Assembly: GCA_030123675.1 (NCBI GenBank)
Contig: JASJYH010000020.1
Coordinates: forward strand, 1-33,966
Length of the DNA stretch: 33,966 nucleotides
Reading direction: 5' to 3'
From: Anaerolineae bacterium
GTDB lineage: Bacteria; Chloroflexota; Anaerolineae; Anaerolineales; Villigracilaceae
Shown: positions 1 through 8,530 of the stretch, one piece after another
Numbering within the stretch: the stretch's first letter is position 1
Layout of the letters: every line of letters begins with the position of its first letter
Position numbers and translations under genes: made by a program
The notes under the pieces: generated by a model
What the model saw: only the letters and a program-made list of their open reading frames with translations
What the model was told of the DNA's origin: nothing
Databases searched by the model: none

Positions 1-1188
1 ACTTGTGCAGTTACTTCACAAGCGGCCGCAGATTCTCGTGGAAAAGTTCGCCAGATAGCCCGAGCCGGTGTGGATCAGATTCTAACAACCGGCTGTTGGG
101 CAACCCTGGAACCCGATAAGGCCCTCGAACTCCCCAATGTGCTGCGCGTATTTGATAACTCTCAAAAAGATACGCTGGTATCCCAAGCCTTGAATTTGCC
201 AGCAGAATCTTTTGACCTTGAACCTATCGCACGGGAGCCCCTGCCTGGTTTGCGGCAGCGCACCCGCGCTTTTATAAAAGTGCAAGATGGCTGTGATAAT
301 CGCTGTACATTTTGCATCACTACCATAGCGCGTGGTGAGGGACGTTCGCTTCCCTTAGCGGACGTAATTGCTGACATCCAATCCGCAATAGATGGGGGTG
401 CAAAAGAAGTCGTACTGACAGGCGTACACCTTGGCTCTTGGGGATATGAACTTGGGAGCCACCTTAGTGAATTAATCAAAGCCATTTTGAAACATACAGA
501 TATTCCCCGCCTGAGGCTTTCGTCTTTGGAACCCTGGGATTTGGATGCGGATTTCTTCCAATTGTGGCAGGACCAACGCTTATGCCAACATTTGCATTTG
601 CCTCTGCAATCAGGCTGTGACGCCACGCTAAAACGCATGTTGCGCAAGACAACCCGGGCCTCATTCCGCGACTTGGTCTCTGCTGCCCGTCAAATCATGC
701 CGGAAGTGGCCATCACCACAGACGTCATTGCAGGGTTTCCAGGCGAAACAGAAAATGAATTCACGGTGTCATTAGAATTTATTCGAGAAATGAACTTTTC
801 GGGTGGTCATGCCTTTACTTACTCTCCTCGGCCTGGGACCGCGGCTGCCCGTCTGGGAGGCCAAAACAAGCCGGAGGTCAGGAAAGAACGCAATGCCGTC
901 ATACGAGAAGTGTTCGAAGAGGGGGCAAAGGATTATCGTCAGAAATATGTCAACAAACAATTATCCGTTTTATGGGAATCTAACACCGAACTAAATGATC
1001 AAGGCTGGCTCATGCAGGGCTTAACAGGAAATTATCTGCGGGTAAAAGCTGTAACTCCGACACCATTGTGGAATGAAATTTCATTGGTAGAAATTCAAAG
1101 CACCGATGAAAAAGGACTGCGAGGCGCCCTGGTAAGCAAGCACTCTGATCACAAACATGGCCTGCTTACCACTACTGCAAAAGATTAA
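1..1188 (+). CDS. mtaB: tRNA t(6)A37 methylthiotransferase (MtaB type), 5'-truncated by window edge
   Basis: Radical-SAM enzyme that adds a methylthio group to N6-threonylcarbamoyladenosine at tRNA position 37. The frame is open from base 1, and the first residues (TCAVTSQAAADSRGKVRQ) are the conserved N-terminal domain of the MiaB/MtaB family. The gene therefore starts outside the window, and the GTG at 70 is internal. The cluster motif DGCDNRCTFC (CxxxCxxC) is encoded at about 286-315. The TIM-barrel core follows (LRLSSLEPWDL, HLPLQSGCDATLKRMLR, TDVIAGFPGET), and a C-terminal TRAM-like region ends at 1188. TGCWATLEP and the TCAVT block favour MtaB over MiaB or RimO. The gene lies 52 bases upstream of folD on the same strand. 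Family assignment is firm; the missing N-terminus is estimated at some tens of residues. Confidence 0.93.
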   Translation, partial: TCAVTSQAAADSRGKVRQIARAGVDQILTTGCWATLEPDKALELPNVLRVFDNSQKDTLVSQALNLPAESFDLEPIAREPLPGLRQRTRAFIKVQDGCDNRCTFCITTIARGEGRSLPLADVIADIQSAIDGGAKEVVLTGVHLGSWGYELGSHLSELIKAILKHTDIPRLRLSSLEPWDLDADFFQLWQDQRLCQHLHLPLQSGCDATLKRMLRKTTRASFRDLVSAARQIMPEVAITTDVIAGFPGETENEFTVSLEFIREMNFSGGHAFTYSPRPGTAAARLGGQNKPEVRKERNAVIREVFEEGAKDYRQKYVNKQLSVLWESNTELNDQGWLMQGLTGNYLRVKAVTPTPLWNEISLVEIQSTDEKGLRGALVSKHSDHKHGLLTTTAKD

Positions 1189-1195
1189 TAAATTG

Positions 1196-1236
1196 TATAA
1201 TACGCGCTGAATTTTTATTGAATTTATTCCAGGAGA
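1196..1236 (+). promoter_or_regulatory. Possible -10 element and ribosome binding site for folD
   Basis: A perfect TATAAT lies at 1196-1201, just after the mtaB stop. No good -35 box sits at the right distance, so the promoter call is weak. AGGAGA at 1231-1236 is a strong Shine-Dalgarno sequence four bases before the folD ATG and fixes that start. Confidence 0.4.
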
Positions 1237-1240
1237 AAAT

Positions 1241-2116
1241 ATGACCGCCCAATTAATTGATGGAAAAGCGATCGCCCAAAAGGTTCAAAATGAAGTCAAA
1301 GAAAAAGTGACCGCCCGGGTTGCTGCCGGCAAATCACAGCCCGGCTTGGCGACTGTGTTGGTTGGTGAACGCGTTGATTCAGCCACGTACATCAGGATGA
1401 AACAGAAGGCTTGTGACAACTTAGGCATGAACTCCTTCCACCGTCCTTTGCCAGAAGATGTCAGCCAGGAAGAACTCGATAAACTCATCAAAGAATTGAA
1501 CGCCGATAAGAAAGTTAATGGCATATTAATCCAGTTGCCTTTACCAGACCACCTGGATGAAGAACGTGCTTTGCAACTCGTAAATATTGAGAAGGACGTT
1601 GATGGTTTCTCCCCGATCAATCTTGGTCGTTTGGCGCAGAAAGGCCGTGAGCCGTTATTTGTGCCTTGCACCCCCTATGGATGTATTTATTTGCTCAAGG
1701 AAGTTGGAGTCGAAATTTCTGGAGCCAATGCTGTGGTGTTGGGCCGATCTAATATCGTAGGCATGCCTGCCGCTTTATTGTTGATCAAGGAGAATGCCAC
1801 AGTCACGGTAGTCCATTCGCGCACCAAGAATACCCCTGATATTGTTCGCCAGGCAGATATTATCATCGCAGCTATCGGAAAACGGGAATTTGTACGCGGC
1901 GATTGGATCAAACCCGGCGCAGCAGTGATCGACGTGGGGATCAACGAAATGCCCGACTCGTCCAAGAAGCGTGGCTACCGCCTGGTCGGGGATGTCAATT
2001 TTGAGGAAGCAAAAAAGGTCGCTGGTCATATTACTCCCGTCCCAGGGGGTGTCGGACCTATGACTATCGCTATGTTGATGGCAAATACCTTACACGCCGC
2101 CGAAATTCAAGAATAA
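1241..2116 (+). CDS. folD: Bifunctional methylenetetrahydrofolate dehydrogenase/cyclohydrolase FolD
   Basis: Interconverts 5,10-methylene-, 5,10-methenyl- and 10-formyl-tetrahydrofolate in the cytosol, supplying one-carbon units for purine and formyl-Met synthesis. At 291 aa it has normal family length. The catalytic Tyr50 and Lys54 (YIRMK) match the YxxxK pair of characterised FolD. QLPLPDH near residue 98, PCTPYGC, the Rossmann motif VVLGRSNIVGMPAALLL, and the C-terminal GDVNFEEA and TPVPGGVGPMT signatures are all present. A strong RBS fixes the ATG. It is probably co-transcribed with mtaB or has its own weak promoter, and it ends in a clear terminator. Nothing looks odd. Confidence 0.97.
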   Translation: MTAQLIDGKAIAQKVQNEVKEKVTARVAAGKSQPGLATVLVGERVDSATYIRMKQKACDNLGMNSFHRPLPEDVSQEELDKLIKELNADKKVNGILIQLPLPDHLDEERALQLVNIEKDVDGFSPINLGRLAQKGREPLFVPCTPYGCIYLLKEVGVEISGANAVVLGRSNIVGMPAALLLIKENATVTVVHSRTKNTPDIVRQADIIIAAIGKREFVRGDWIKPGAAVIDVGINEMPDSSKKRGYRLVGDVNFEEAKKVAGHITPVPGGVGPMTIAMLMANTLHAAEIQE

Positions 2117-2118
2117 TA

Positions 2119-2170
2119 AGCCCCTGTTGCTCTCCACAGCTCTGTCAAAACAACAGGGCTGTTTTTATTT
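2119..2170 (+). terminator. Intrinsic terminator after folD
   Basis: Arms AGCCCCTGTTG (2119-2129) and CAACAGGGCT (2151-2160) pair with one bulged C. The sequence GTTTTTATTT follows directly. It starts two bases after the folD stop. Confidence 0.85.
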
Positions 2171-2300
2171 AATACCTAATTGGGGATATCCTTTGGTTAT
2201 AACAGTTGGCATATTGCTATGGACGTTTACAATGCACCTAGCCAAAAAGATTGGTGACAACCATGGTCGCTATGCAAAGGCGTTGTTGGTTTCAGAATAG
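2166..2300 (+). pseudogene. Possible C-terminal relic of a membrane protein
   Basis: A forward frame with no start codon reads through the folD terminator tail and ends at TAG 2298-2300. It gives about 44 residues: an aromatic/hydrophobic stretch (VITVGILLWTFTMHLA) and then a charged tail (KKIGDNHGRYAKALLVSE). This looks like the last transmembrane helix and cytoplasmic tail of an inner-membrane protein. I do not recognise the family, and the frame is short enough to be chance. Confidence 0.22.
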
Positions 2301-2575
2301 ATAAAAGGTCAAAAAAAAGGGGGTATTCCCAAATTAAAACCCGCCTGAGCTGTACTTACCTAAAATTCTTATGTGATCTAGTGCATAAAGAATGGGTACA
2401 GCATTGAGCCGCCGATTCGGTTGATAAACATTACACCTACAATCTTCCAAAAGCGAGCAGAAAATTCGAATCATAGCAGACCCGTTCAAATCTTGGATTT
2501 CAATTTCATCATATAGATTAGTCTGACCTTATAAGTAAAAATTTATTCGCTATATATCCTGTAGCACTTTTTGTT
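2301..2575. other. Intergenic stretch, nothing recognised
   Basis: AT-rich spacer between the folD side and the convergent end of the lipoprotein gene. No start-bearing frame with protein-like composition, no RNA signature and no convincing terminator for the reverse-strand genes were found. Confidence 0.4.
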
Positions 2576-3436
2576 TTAGGGTGTTTCATATGGCGGCCAT
2601 GGAATTTCGGCCGGGCCGGCGAATCCATGTTTTTCCTGCACGAAAACACGACCCCTGGAATTCTCGTAACATCCAGGTTCATCAACAAAGGATATTTCAA
2701 GATAATTGGTGGCCAAGGGCTCAAAAATTATAGTCCCTGATTCACAGCGCCAGACTTCAATGATGTAATGATTCATGTGTTCATTTTCCTCGTCCCCCGC
2801 ACGGAGCGGAATATCCAGCCATCTTACAGTCACGATGTGCTTGTATCTGATTACATTCGTCACCGTCGAGGCAGGATAGTAAGGAGAAACAGGTAATTTC
2901 ATTTTTTCAGGATATATCGGTTCTACACTCAACAGATCCCCACCCACATCCATAAATTCAGTTTTGACCCAACAAGGCTTATCCCCACCAATAGCTTGGA
3001 CATAGATCCAATTTGCGTCATCGAGCCGCCCGATTATCTCCATCCGATTGCCCTTAACCAGACCGAAAAAATAAAGATAAGGCCAGCCTGGTCCATAGCG
3101 ACAGGCCAACCTGTCAGCTGTCACTTCACCGCGTAGAACAGAGTCAGTAGGCACAGGAGTCAGGGTATCTGTTGGAGTCTGGGTTGCGGTCTGTAATGGT
3201 GTAGCAGTATCGGTAGGAGTGACAGGCATCGTTTGAGTAACGGTAGCAGGCACAGGAGTCGGGGTATCTGTTGGGGTCTGGGTTGCGGTCTGTAATGGTG
3301 TAAAAGTATTGGTAGGAGTGACATGCATCGTTTGAGTAACGGTAGCAGGCTCAAGAGTCGGATGAGCCGATTCTGCAAAGCAAGCACTAATTAGAAAAGG
3401 TAATGTGCTATATACAAGAAAATTATTTATGCTCAT
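2576..3436 (-). CDS. Lipoprotein with Thr/Pro-rich repeat linker and SH3-like domain
   Basis: Predicted cell-surface lipoprotein of 286 aa with unknown partner. I place the start at the ATG 3434-3436: it begins a signal peptide (MSINNFLVYSTLPFLISAC) with lipobox ISAC and lipidated Cys19. The longer open frame to 3544 has no signal peptide and would overlap the upstream gene. Residues about 25-100 are a T/P/Q-rich linker built from two 33-residue repeats. Next comes a bacterial SH3-like segment (CRYGPGWPYLYFFGLVKGN to CWVKTEFM), then about 110 residues of unrecognised, probably beta-rich sequence. It starts 28 bases after the MFS/spermidine-synthase-like gene, so the two are probably one transcription unit. 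TPTDTPTPVP-type linkers are common in Chloroflexota secreted proteins. Confidence 0.75.
   Translation of the reverse strand: MSINNFLVYSTLPFLISACFAESAHPTLEPATVTQTMHVTPTNTFTPLQTATQTPTDTPTPVPATVTQTMPVTPTDTATPLQTATQTPTDTLTPVPTDSVLRGEVTADRLACRYGPGWPYLYFFGLVKGNRMEIIGRLDDANWIYVQAIGGDKPCWVKTEFMDVGGDLLSVEPIYPEKMKLPVSPYYPASTVTNVIRYKHIVTVRWLDIPLRAGDEENEHMNHYIIEVWRCESGTIIFEPLATNYLEISFVDEPGCYENSRGRVFVQEKHGFAGPAEIPWPPYETP
3150..3347 (-). repeat. 99-bp tandem direct repeat, two copies, within the lipoprotein gene
   Basis: Units 3150-3248 and 3249-3347 differ at only a few positions and share a 99-bp period. Each encodes one 33-residue Thr/Pro linker unit. The period is a multiple of three, so copy-number changes would stay in frame. 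A further partial unit begins after 3347. Confidence 0.9.
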
Positions 3437-3464
3437 ATTAATCGCTTGTTGACTAAGGCTTGAT

Positions 3465-5561
3465 TTAATACAGGCTTTTGAATAAGTTGCTGTAATCGTC
3501 TGTCCACATCCGGAAATTATCAGGGACATTCTCGATTTCCACACTGGCTAAAGAAATGTGTGGATTGTCAAAAAATTCTTGGTCTCGGGTCAGGATCATC
3601 CAGGTAGAATTATTGCTTTGGTCATCAACGCTTTCATGTTCAATTACAGCATAAGAAAGACCAAATTCTTGGGCAGCTGTTACAACGACCGGACGGAGAT
3701 CCAGATGACGGTTAGAAATGTGGATAGCTAGAATTCCATTGGTTTTTAGATGTTGTAAATAAATTTCGAACGCCTCCCTCGTCAGAAGATGCACTGGGAT
3801 CGCATCGCTTGTAAAGGCATCCACGACGAGCAAGTCAAATTCCTGGTTTTGGCCCACATTTAATTCTTTTTCAAGAGAGAGGCGTGCATCCCCAAGAATA
3901 ACTGTGAGCTCGCCCTCTGCATCGGTCAAATAACTGAAATAATCATCTTGACCTTCAGCCAGGGCAACTACCGACGGGTTGATTTCATAAAATCGCAAGC
4001 TATCTCCAGGCTCAATGTAGGCGGCTATAGTTCCCACCCCTAAACCGATCCCACCCACTTTCAAGGAATTTGGACGATTGGGATGGACAAGAAATGCCAG
4101 ACCTACACCACTTTCCCGGTTGTAGTAAGAAGTAGGTATATCCCGTAGGTCGGGGTTTATTAATTGGTTTCCATGATCGATCTGACCATTGGTCAATTTG
4201 TAAGCGTGGTAATCTTCACGTCCAATATTCGATTCTGTCACATAGAGTATGCCATAATAATTTCTTGTTTCATAAAGAGTATAAGAAGAATACTCTTTTA
4301 TAGACTCTGACGAATAATAACCAACAGTGCCGGACAAAAGGATCATCACGAGCGCAATAGCCTGGTACGTTCTCTTCCTTTGTGTGGGCGGTTTGAATTT
4401 GATTATAAGAAACGTTAATAACAGCCAACATGCAAATATGCCCCACTGCAATTCGAAGTAGCCTGTGAAAATGAATGGCGCGATCAAATTTACAAAAATA
4501 CCACCTAATGCGCCCCCTACGGATACCATCAGATAAAAAGAGGTTAAGCGTTGAGGGTCTGGGCGCAACTTCACTAATTCTCCGTGGCAGATCATACAGC
4601 ACACGAATAACAACAGCGAATAAATGACCAATTCAGTTTGAAAATATACATCTGGATCCCAAATAATTAACCAGATATAAAATCCGCTCATGATGATAAG
4701 TGCTACTGTGAACCAAAATCGCGAATACCAACGCTCGTTATCAAATGCCAAAATAAATGAGAGCAAGTAAATAGTTAGTGGTAGCACCCATAAGAATGGG
4801 ATGACTGCCACCTCTTGTGTAATTTGATTGGTTATAGCCAAAAGTATCACCGATGCACTTGCCGGCAGCAACAGCCACAGGACTTTTGTCAGTCGCCCAG
4901 TCTCAGGTACTGATTCGGCAGGCGGCGCTTCTTCTTTTGGACTTTTGGCCTGTTTCCGATTGTAGGTCTTGAAAGCCCCGTAAATCGCGAGAAGTGCGAA
5001 GAGCGCGTACCCCAGAGACCAGGTATTTGCTTGTGTCCGTAGTGTCAGGTTGGGCTCCACCAGAAATGGATAACTGATCAAAGCCAAGAGTGAGCCAATA
5101 TTTGAGAGCGAATACAAACGATAGGGGCTGCGTCCAGGATGGTCACGATTAAACCAAGCTTGCATCAATACACTATTGGTCGCCAACAAAAAATATGGTA
5201 CCCCAACCGCTACGGCTAATATCTTCAAGACCTGGAAAATCGGAAAACCGCCTCCTTCAGGTTTCCAGGCTGAATCGGGTGTAATGGGTGAATTCCAAAT
5301 GAGCCCAGTAACAATCAACAAAACTAATGACATCGCCAGAAGACCCATATGGACAATGCCTTGTTTTTGGCTTTTGAGGCGCCCAATCAGCCAATACGCG
5401 TACGCATAACCACCTGTTAGTAATACTTGAAAGAAAAGTAAAGTCGTAGACCAGACTGAGGGTGTCCCACCAAACCAAGGCAGGATGTATTTGCTGATCA
5501 TGGGTTGAATTTGAAAAAGTAAAAATGCTGAGATGAATATGGATATTGCGTAGTAAGGCAT
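3465..5561 (-). CDS. Fused MFS-like membrane protein / spermidine-synthase-like domain
   Basis: A 698-aa two-part protein. Residues 1 to about 430 hold many hydrophobic helices, starting with the family hallmark FLLFQIQPMISKYILPWFGG. The rest is a cytoplasmic Rossmann-like methyltransferase/spermidine-synthase fold, with the SAM-pocket glycine loop GGIGLGVGTIAAY, the acidic strand end FYEINP, GDARLSL and DLLVVDAFTSDAIPVHLLT. Family members are annotated 'fused MFS/spermidine synthase'; their substrate is generally unproven, so polyamine synthesis should not be assumed. Length fits the family. It lies directly upstream of the lipoprotein gene on the same strand, and no other polyamine genes are nearby. 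The start ATG opens on the first helix. Confidence 0.85.
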   Translation of the reverse strand: MPYYAISIFISAFLLFQIQPMISKYILPWFGGTPSVWSTTLLFFQVLLTGGYAYAYWLIGRLKSQKQGIVHMGLLAMSLVLLIVTGLIWNSPITPDSAWKPEGGGFPIFQVLKILAVAVGVPYFLLATNSVLMQAWFNRDHPGRSPYRLYSLSNIGSLLALISYPFLVEPNLTLRTQANTWSLGYALFALLAIYGAFKTYNRKQAKSPKEEAPPAESVPETGRLTKVLWLLLPASASVILLAITNQITQEVAVIPFLWVLPLTIYLLSFILAFDNERWYSRFWFTVALIIMSGFYIWLIIWDPDVYFQTELVIYSLLLFVCCMICHGELVKLRPDPQRLTSFYLMVSVGGALGGIFVNLIAPFIFTGYFELQWGIFACWLLLTFLIIKFKPPTQRKRTYQAIALVMILLSGTVGYYSSESIKEYSSYTLYETRNYYGILYVTESNIGREDYHAYKLTNGQIDHGNQLINPDLRDIPTSYYNRESGVGLAFLVHPNRPNSLKVGGIGLGVGTIAAYIEPGDSLRFYEINPSVVALAEGQDDYFSYLTDAEGELTVILGDARLSLEKELNVGQNQEFDLLVVDAFTSDAIPVHLLTREAFEIYLQHLKTNGILAIHISNRHLDLRPVVVTAAQEFGLSYAVIEHESVDDQSNNSTWMILTRDQEFFDNPHISLASVEIENVPDNFRMWTDDYSNLFKSLY

Positions 5562-5762
5562 GTCTGAATCAAAAGGTCTTTTAGTATGATTTAATTGCTC
5601 CTAGCATAAATCTCAAAATTTACTTGTACGGGTAGACTTAAATACAAATGAATGTTGGATTTTAAATTTACGCAGTACTTTGTAATTTTAAAATTGTACT
5701 GTATTTAAATTATGCTTCAAATTCTCATGGGTACTATGATCGGAAATCAAAATGTTAAAAGT

Positions 5763-6135
5763 TTATGCTGGTTGACCTTCTCCCATCCCTACAACGGAAG
5801 CAATGCCTTGCACCCTAAGGCTGTTACCATACAAGATCATCACATTTTTTATGTCACCGCTTACAATTGTCAAATGCACTCCCCACATAATACTGCCAAC
5901 CCCCAAAATGATGAGTGTTAATCCGAGTCACCATCATTAACCCTGGAGCCAGAGAATTAGCCCCATCGCGGAAGATCAGCAGGCCAGCAAGTATTACCAA
6001 CAAACCGGTCGCCACGCGAGCTATCAGCCAGCCCAACTCATCCAAATGCAGAGCGCTAATTGAAAGACATGAGAGCAATATCAATCATGCTACCACTGAA
6101 TTAATCAAGGCCAAAAGCAAGGATACAACTTTCAC
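5763..6135 (-). pseudogene. Small membrane protein, paralogue A, broken by a TGA codon and a +1 frame break
   Basis: Comparison with the copy at 9206-9548 shows a longer gene than any single frame. GTG 6133-6135, behind an AGCAGG-like RBS, starts VKVVSLLLALINSVVA. An in-frame TGA (6085-6087) then sits where copy B has Ser. LILLSCLS and two hydrophobic helices follow, to SLAPGLMMV. From about 5920 the similarity continues in the +1 frame: LTLIILGVGSIMWGVHLTI, SGDIKNVMILY, LRVQGIASVVG, stop TAA 5763-5765. Total length is 373 bases (3n+1). Changes against copy B are conservative in these frames (V/I, T/S, I/L), so the ancestor was coding. I do not recognise the family. It was probably a three-helix inner-membrane protein of about 120 aa and is most likely dead here. 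Confidence 0.6.
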
Positions 6136-6266
6136 AAGATACCTGCTTTGATTGAAACTCACAGCTTAAATGGAGGTATGGTCTCAGGTTGTATTGTTCC
6201 ACTCTCGATTGCTATAAAAAATTATCCTTGCAGGTTAGAAAGGATGGTTCGGGATCAGAGCTAGTG

Positions 6267-7511
6267 CTATGGTTTGTTTCCCGCTTTTACATGTCGCTTG
6301 TGCATCTTACGGGGTTGTGTTTGTCGTTGAGTTGAATTCATAGGACGTTTTGATCTTCTTTGCACGGTTGCAGGTCGTGGCGGAGTTGGAGCCGTGTAGT
6401 CAAGGCCTTCCAAGGTTTTCCGCTCCAATTTATGTCCTATGATTTTTTCCAGCTTACGGATTATATCTTTGTCCTCAGGTGTGACGAAGGTGATCGCATC
6501 GCCCAGGCGTTCAGCACGTCCCGTACGTCCAATGCGGTGGATGTAAGCATCGGCCGTATCGGGCATGTCAAAATTGATGACATGCGAGATACTGTCTATA
6601 TCCAAGCCACGCGCTGCTATATCCGTTGCGACCATAATATGGTATTGGCCGTTCTTGATACCCTTCAGTGCCTTTTGGCGTTGCCCTTGTGTGCGATTGC
6701 TGTGAAGACTAGTGACTCGATAGCCGGCATTTTTTAGCTGTCTTTCTAGCCTGCTAGCACGATGTTTTGTCCGGGTGAAAATTAGTACCGAATTCGTATC
6801 GGTTTGTTTAAGTAATCCCAGCAAGAGATTGCGCTTGAGATGTTGCGGTACTGGATATAGCGCCTGCGTTACCGTATAGGCCGGGCGACTAAACCCAACC
6901 GCGATGCGCTTGGGTTGTTTGAGCGATTGATTTGCAAGTTGCTCTACTTCAGGTGGGAAGGTAGCCGAAAACAGCATCGTCTGACGATTAATTGGGACAG
7001 CTTTGATAATCCGCCGTACGTCTGGTAGGAATCCCATATCAAACATGCGATCGGCTTCGTCGAGCACTAAGATTTCTATTTTATTGAGGCGGGCATGTCC
7101 TTGGGCATGCAGATCCAAAAGCCGGCCAGGACAAGCCACGATTATTTCAACACCCTGTTTCAAAGCATTGATTTGGGGATTTGCACCGACACCACCATAA
7201 ATGGATACACTCCGCAGATTGGTTCCTACGGCCAGTGAGCGAATAGTCTGGTGAATTTGTTCAGCAAGCTCACGCGTAGGAGTTACTATCAGAGCGCGGG
7301 ATTGGTTGCGCGCACCCTGCATCAATTTGTGTAGGATAGGGAGCACAAATGCGGCTGTTTTGCCTGTGCCTGTCTGCGCAGTACCGATCAGGTCTCGGCC
7401 TTCCATTGCTGCAGGGATAGCTTTTAATTGGATCGGCGTTGGTGTTTTATACCCAGCGCGCTCAATTCCCGCACGCAGGCGAGAATCCAGATTGAACTGA
7501 TTGAAGTTCAT
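6267..7511 (-). CDS. rhlE: DEAD-box ATP-dependent RNA helicase (RhlE-like)
   Basis: Unwinds or remodels RNA duplexes in the cytosol (ribosome assembly, RNA decay, cold adaptation). It has 414 aa and all the superfamily motifs in order: N-terminal FNLDSRL and a Q motif (TPTPIQ), Walker A AQTGTGKT (45-52), PTRELAEQ (78-85), DEAD (151-154), SAT (182-184), LIFTRTK near 243, ATDIAARGLD near 295 and HRIGRTGR (325-332). A short basic tail rich in R, K, T and P follows, as in RhlE/CshA-type helicases. RhlE is the best subfamily guess, from the compact core and tail; the exact orthologue is uncertain. AAGGAAAA about seven bases upstream serves the ATG. It is transcribed away from the carD-like genes. 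Confidence 0.93.
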   Translation of the reverse strand: MNFNQFNLDSRLRAGIERAGYKTPTPIQLKAIPAAMEGRDLIGTAQTGTGKTAAFVLPILHKLMQGARNQSRALIVTPTRELAEQIHQTIRSLAVGTNLRSVSIYGGVGANPQINALKQGVEIIVACPGRLLDLHAQGHARLNKIEILVLDEADRMFDMGFLPDVRRIIKAVPINRQTMLFSATFPPEVEQLANQSLKQPKRIAVGFSRPAYTVTQALYPVPQHLKRNLLLGLLKQTDTNSVLIFTRTKHRASRLERQLKNAGYRVTSLHSNRTQGQRQKALKGIKNGQYHIMVATDIAARGLDIDSISHVINFDMPDTADAYIHRIGRTGRAERLGDAITFVTPEDKDIIRKLEKIIGHKLERKTLEGLDYTAPTPPRPATVQRRSKRPMNSTQRQTQPRKMHKRHVKAGNKP

Positions 7512-7645
7512 ATATTTTTCCTTATTTTCAGAAGTCAGGCGGATGTCAAAGGGGGAAGCGAGATTGGGTCCAGGGGCTAAACAATGGCAACGACTACTTA
7601 ACTAATAAATAAACAAGATCGAAAAGATAACCGATGATATCAAGG

Positions 7646-7673
7646 CTGTCAAGGATTTTGGCTATGATATACT
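7646..7673 (+). promoter_or_regulatory. Candidate promoter upstream of the first carD-like gene
   Basis: CTGTCA (7646-7651), a 16-base spacer and TATACT (7668-7673) resemble a sigma-70 promoter. Transcription from about 7680 would give a leader of about 175 bases before the preferred ATG at 7856, and that leader contains the hairpin at 7711-7746. Confidence 0.4.
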
Positions 7674-7710
7674 TGAGTATACCTGTTTCAGGTCAAGCGT
7701 GCTTACCCTG

Positions 7711-7748
7711 CCGTCAACCCTCACTATCGGGTTGGCGGAATTTTTTAT
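7711..7748 (+). terminator. Terminator-like hairpin in the leader of the first carD-like gene
   Basis: Arms CCGTCAACCC (7711-7720) and GGGTTGGCGG (7729-7738) form ten pairs, one of them T-G, around an 8-base loop. AA and six T follow. It lies between the candidate promoter and the gene, so it may be an attenuator or may end a short RNA. Confidence 0.6.
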
Positions 7749-7855
7749 CGGGCTTAATTCTAACTTTATTAAGGAATACAGAATCCGTGACGGTCTCAGA
7801 CAAGCAATCTAAAACAAAGAAAAATCAATCGGCATCCCCTGTAATAGAGGGTGGT

Positions 7856-8356
7856 ATGCCAATTAATGTAGGAGACCGTGTAATCCACCCACAGCATGGA
7901 TTAGGCAAAGTGACCAATTTGGCGGTCAAACAATTTGTCGAAGGGGAGAAACGTCCATACTTTGAAATATCCTTTCCCGGTAGCACCTTGTGGATTCCAT
8001 TAAATCATCTCAGCTCGGGGATAAGAAAACTGACCGTGAAAAGCGAAGTCTCTCGCTGCCGTCGATTGCTTAAGGCCCGCGCAACTCCTCTGAATGAGGA
8101 CCCACGAATGCGCCAAACAGAGCTAGTCAATCATTTAAAAGAAGGAACTCTCTCAGCCCACTGTGAAGTGGTGCGTGATTTGGCCTCTCATGGGTGGCCC
8201 AAACCGCTCACTGGCGCTATAGCTACTTTTTTGCATACCACGCAAGATGTACTCAGCCAAGAATGGGCTGCAGTGGAGGAAATTACTCGTGAAGAGGCTG
8301 TTATTGAGATCGAATCGCTAATCGAAAAGGGAAACCAATCTCATCACAGTAGTTAA
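7856..8356 (+). CDS. CarD/CdnL-type RNA polymerase-binding regulator, copy 1
   Basis: CarD-family proteins bind the RNA polymerase beta subunit and stabilise open promoter complexes. This one has 166 aa. The N-terminal CarD_CdnL_TRCF domain shows MPINVGDRVIHPQHGLGKV and a strand-rich segment to about residue 60 (PYFEISFPGSTLWIPL). The rest is helical, like the DNA-contacting C-domain. The frame is open back to 7634, but I choose ATG 7856: it aligns with the start of copy 2, gives nearly equal length (166 against 164 aa), and has a matching AGAGG RBS five bases upstream. A GTG at 7787 behind AAGGAA is the alternative. Copy 2 follows 174 bases downstream, and CEVVRDLA.(H/Y)GW.KPL is shared by both. 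Confidence 0.85.
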   Translation: MPINVGDRVIHPQHGLGKVTNLAVKQFVEGEKRPYFEISFPGSTLWIPLNHLSSGIRKLTVKSEVSRCRRLLKARATPLNEDPRMRQTELVNHLKEGTLSAHCEVVRDLASHGWPKPLTGAIATFLHTTQDVLSQEWAAVEEITREEAVIEIESLIEKGNQSHHSS

Positions 8357-8530
8357 ATCATTGGATTGGACTCAATGTTTTCCCACAGATTTGTAATCTA
8401 GAATGAAAAACTTAGGTTTCAAGTTGTAGTCAATTCTGAGTTCCATCCTATAGAATAACCCGTTATAAAAGCTCAGCCCAAGAGCCAACAAAGTCGCAGA
8501 TATTGATGGGGGCATTCGTAAAGAGGTGAT

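Noticed and set aside
3150-3347. Possible CRISPR or noncoding repeat array
   Set aside because: The 99-bp units are adjacent without spacers and encode in-frame linker repeats.
3437-3544. Upstream start of the lipoprotein gene
   Set aside because: It would overlap the preceding gene and bury the signal peptide and lipobox inside the protein.
5915-6151. Forward ORF opposite membrane-protein copy A (and the similar one at 9403-9597)
   Set aside because: Antisense shadows; conservation between the two copies is protein-like only on the reverse strand.
7634-7855. Longer N-terminus for the first carD-like gene
   Set aside because: It would read through a promoter-like and terminator-like region, has no domain, and makes the protein about 75 residues longer than its tandem paralogue. 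The ATG at 7856 has a matching RBS.
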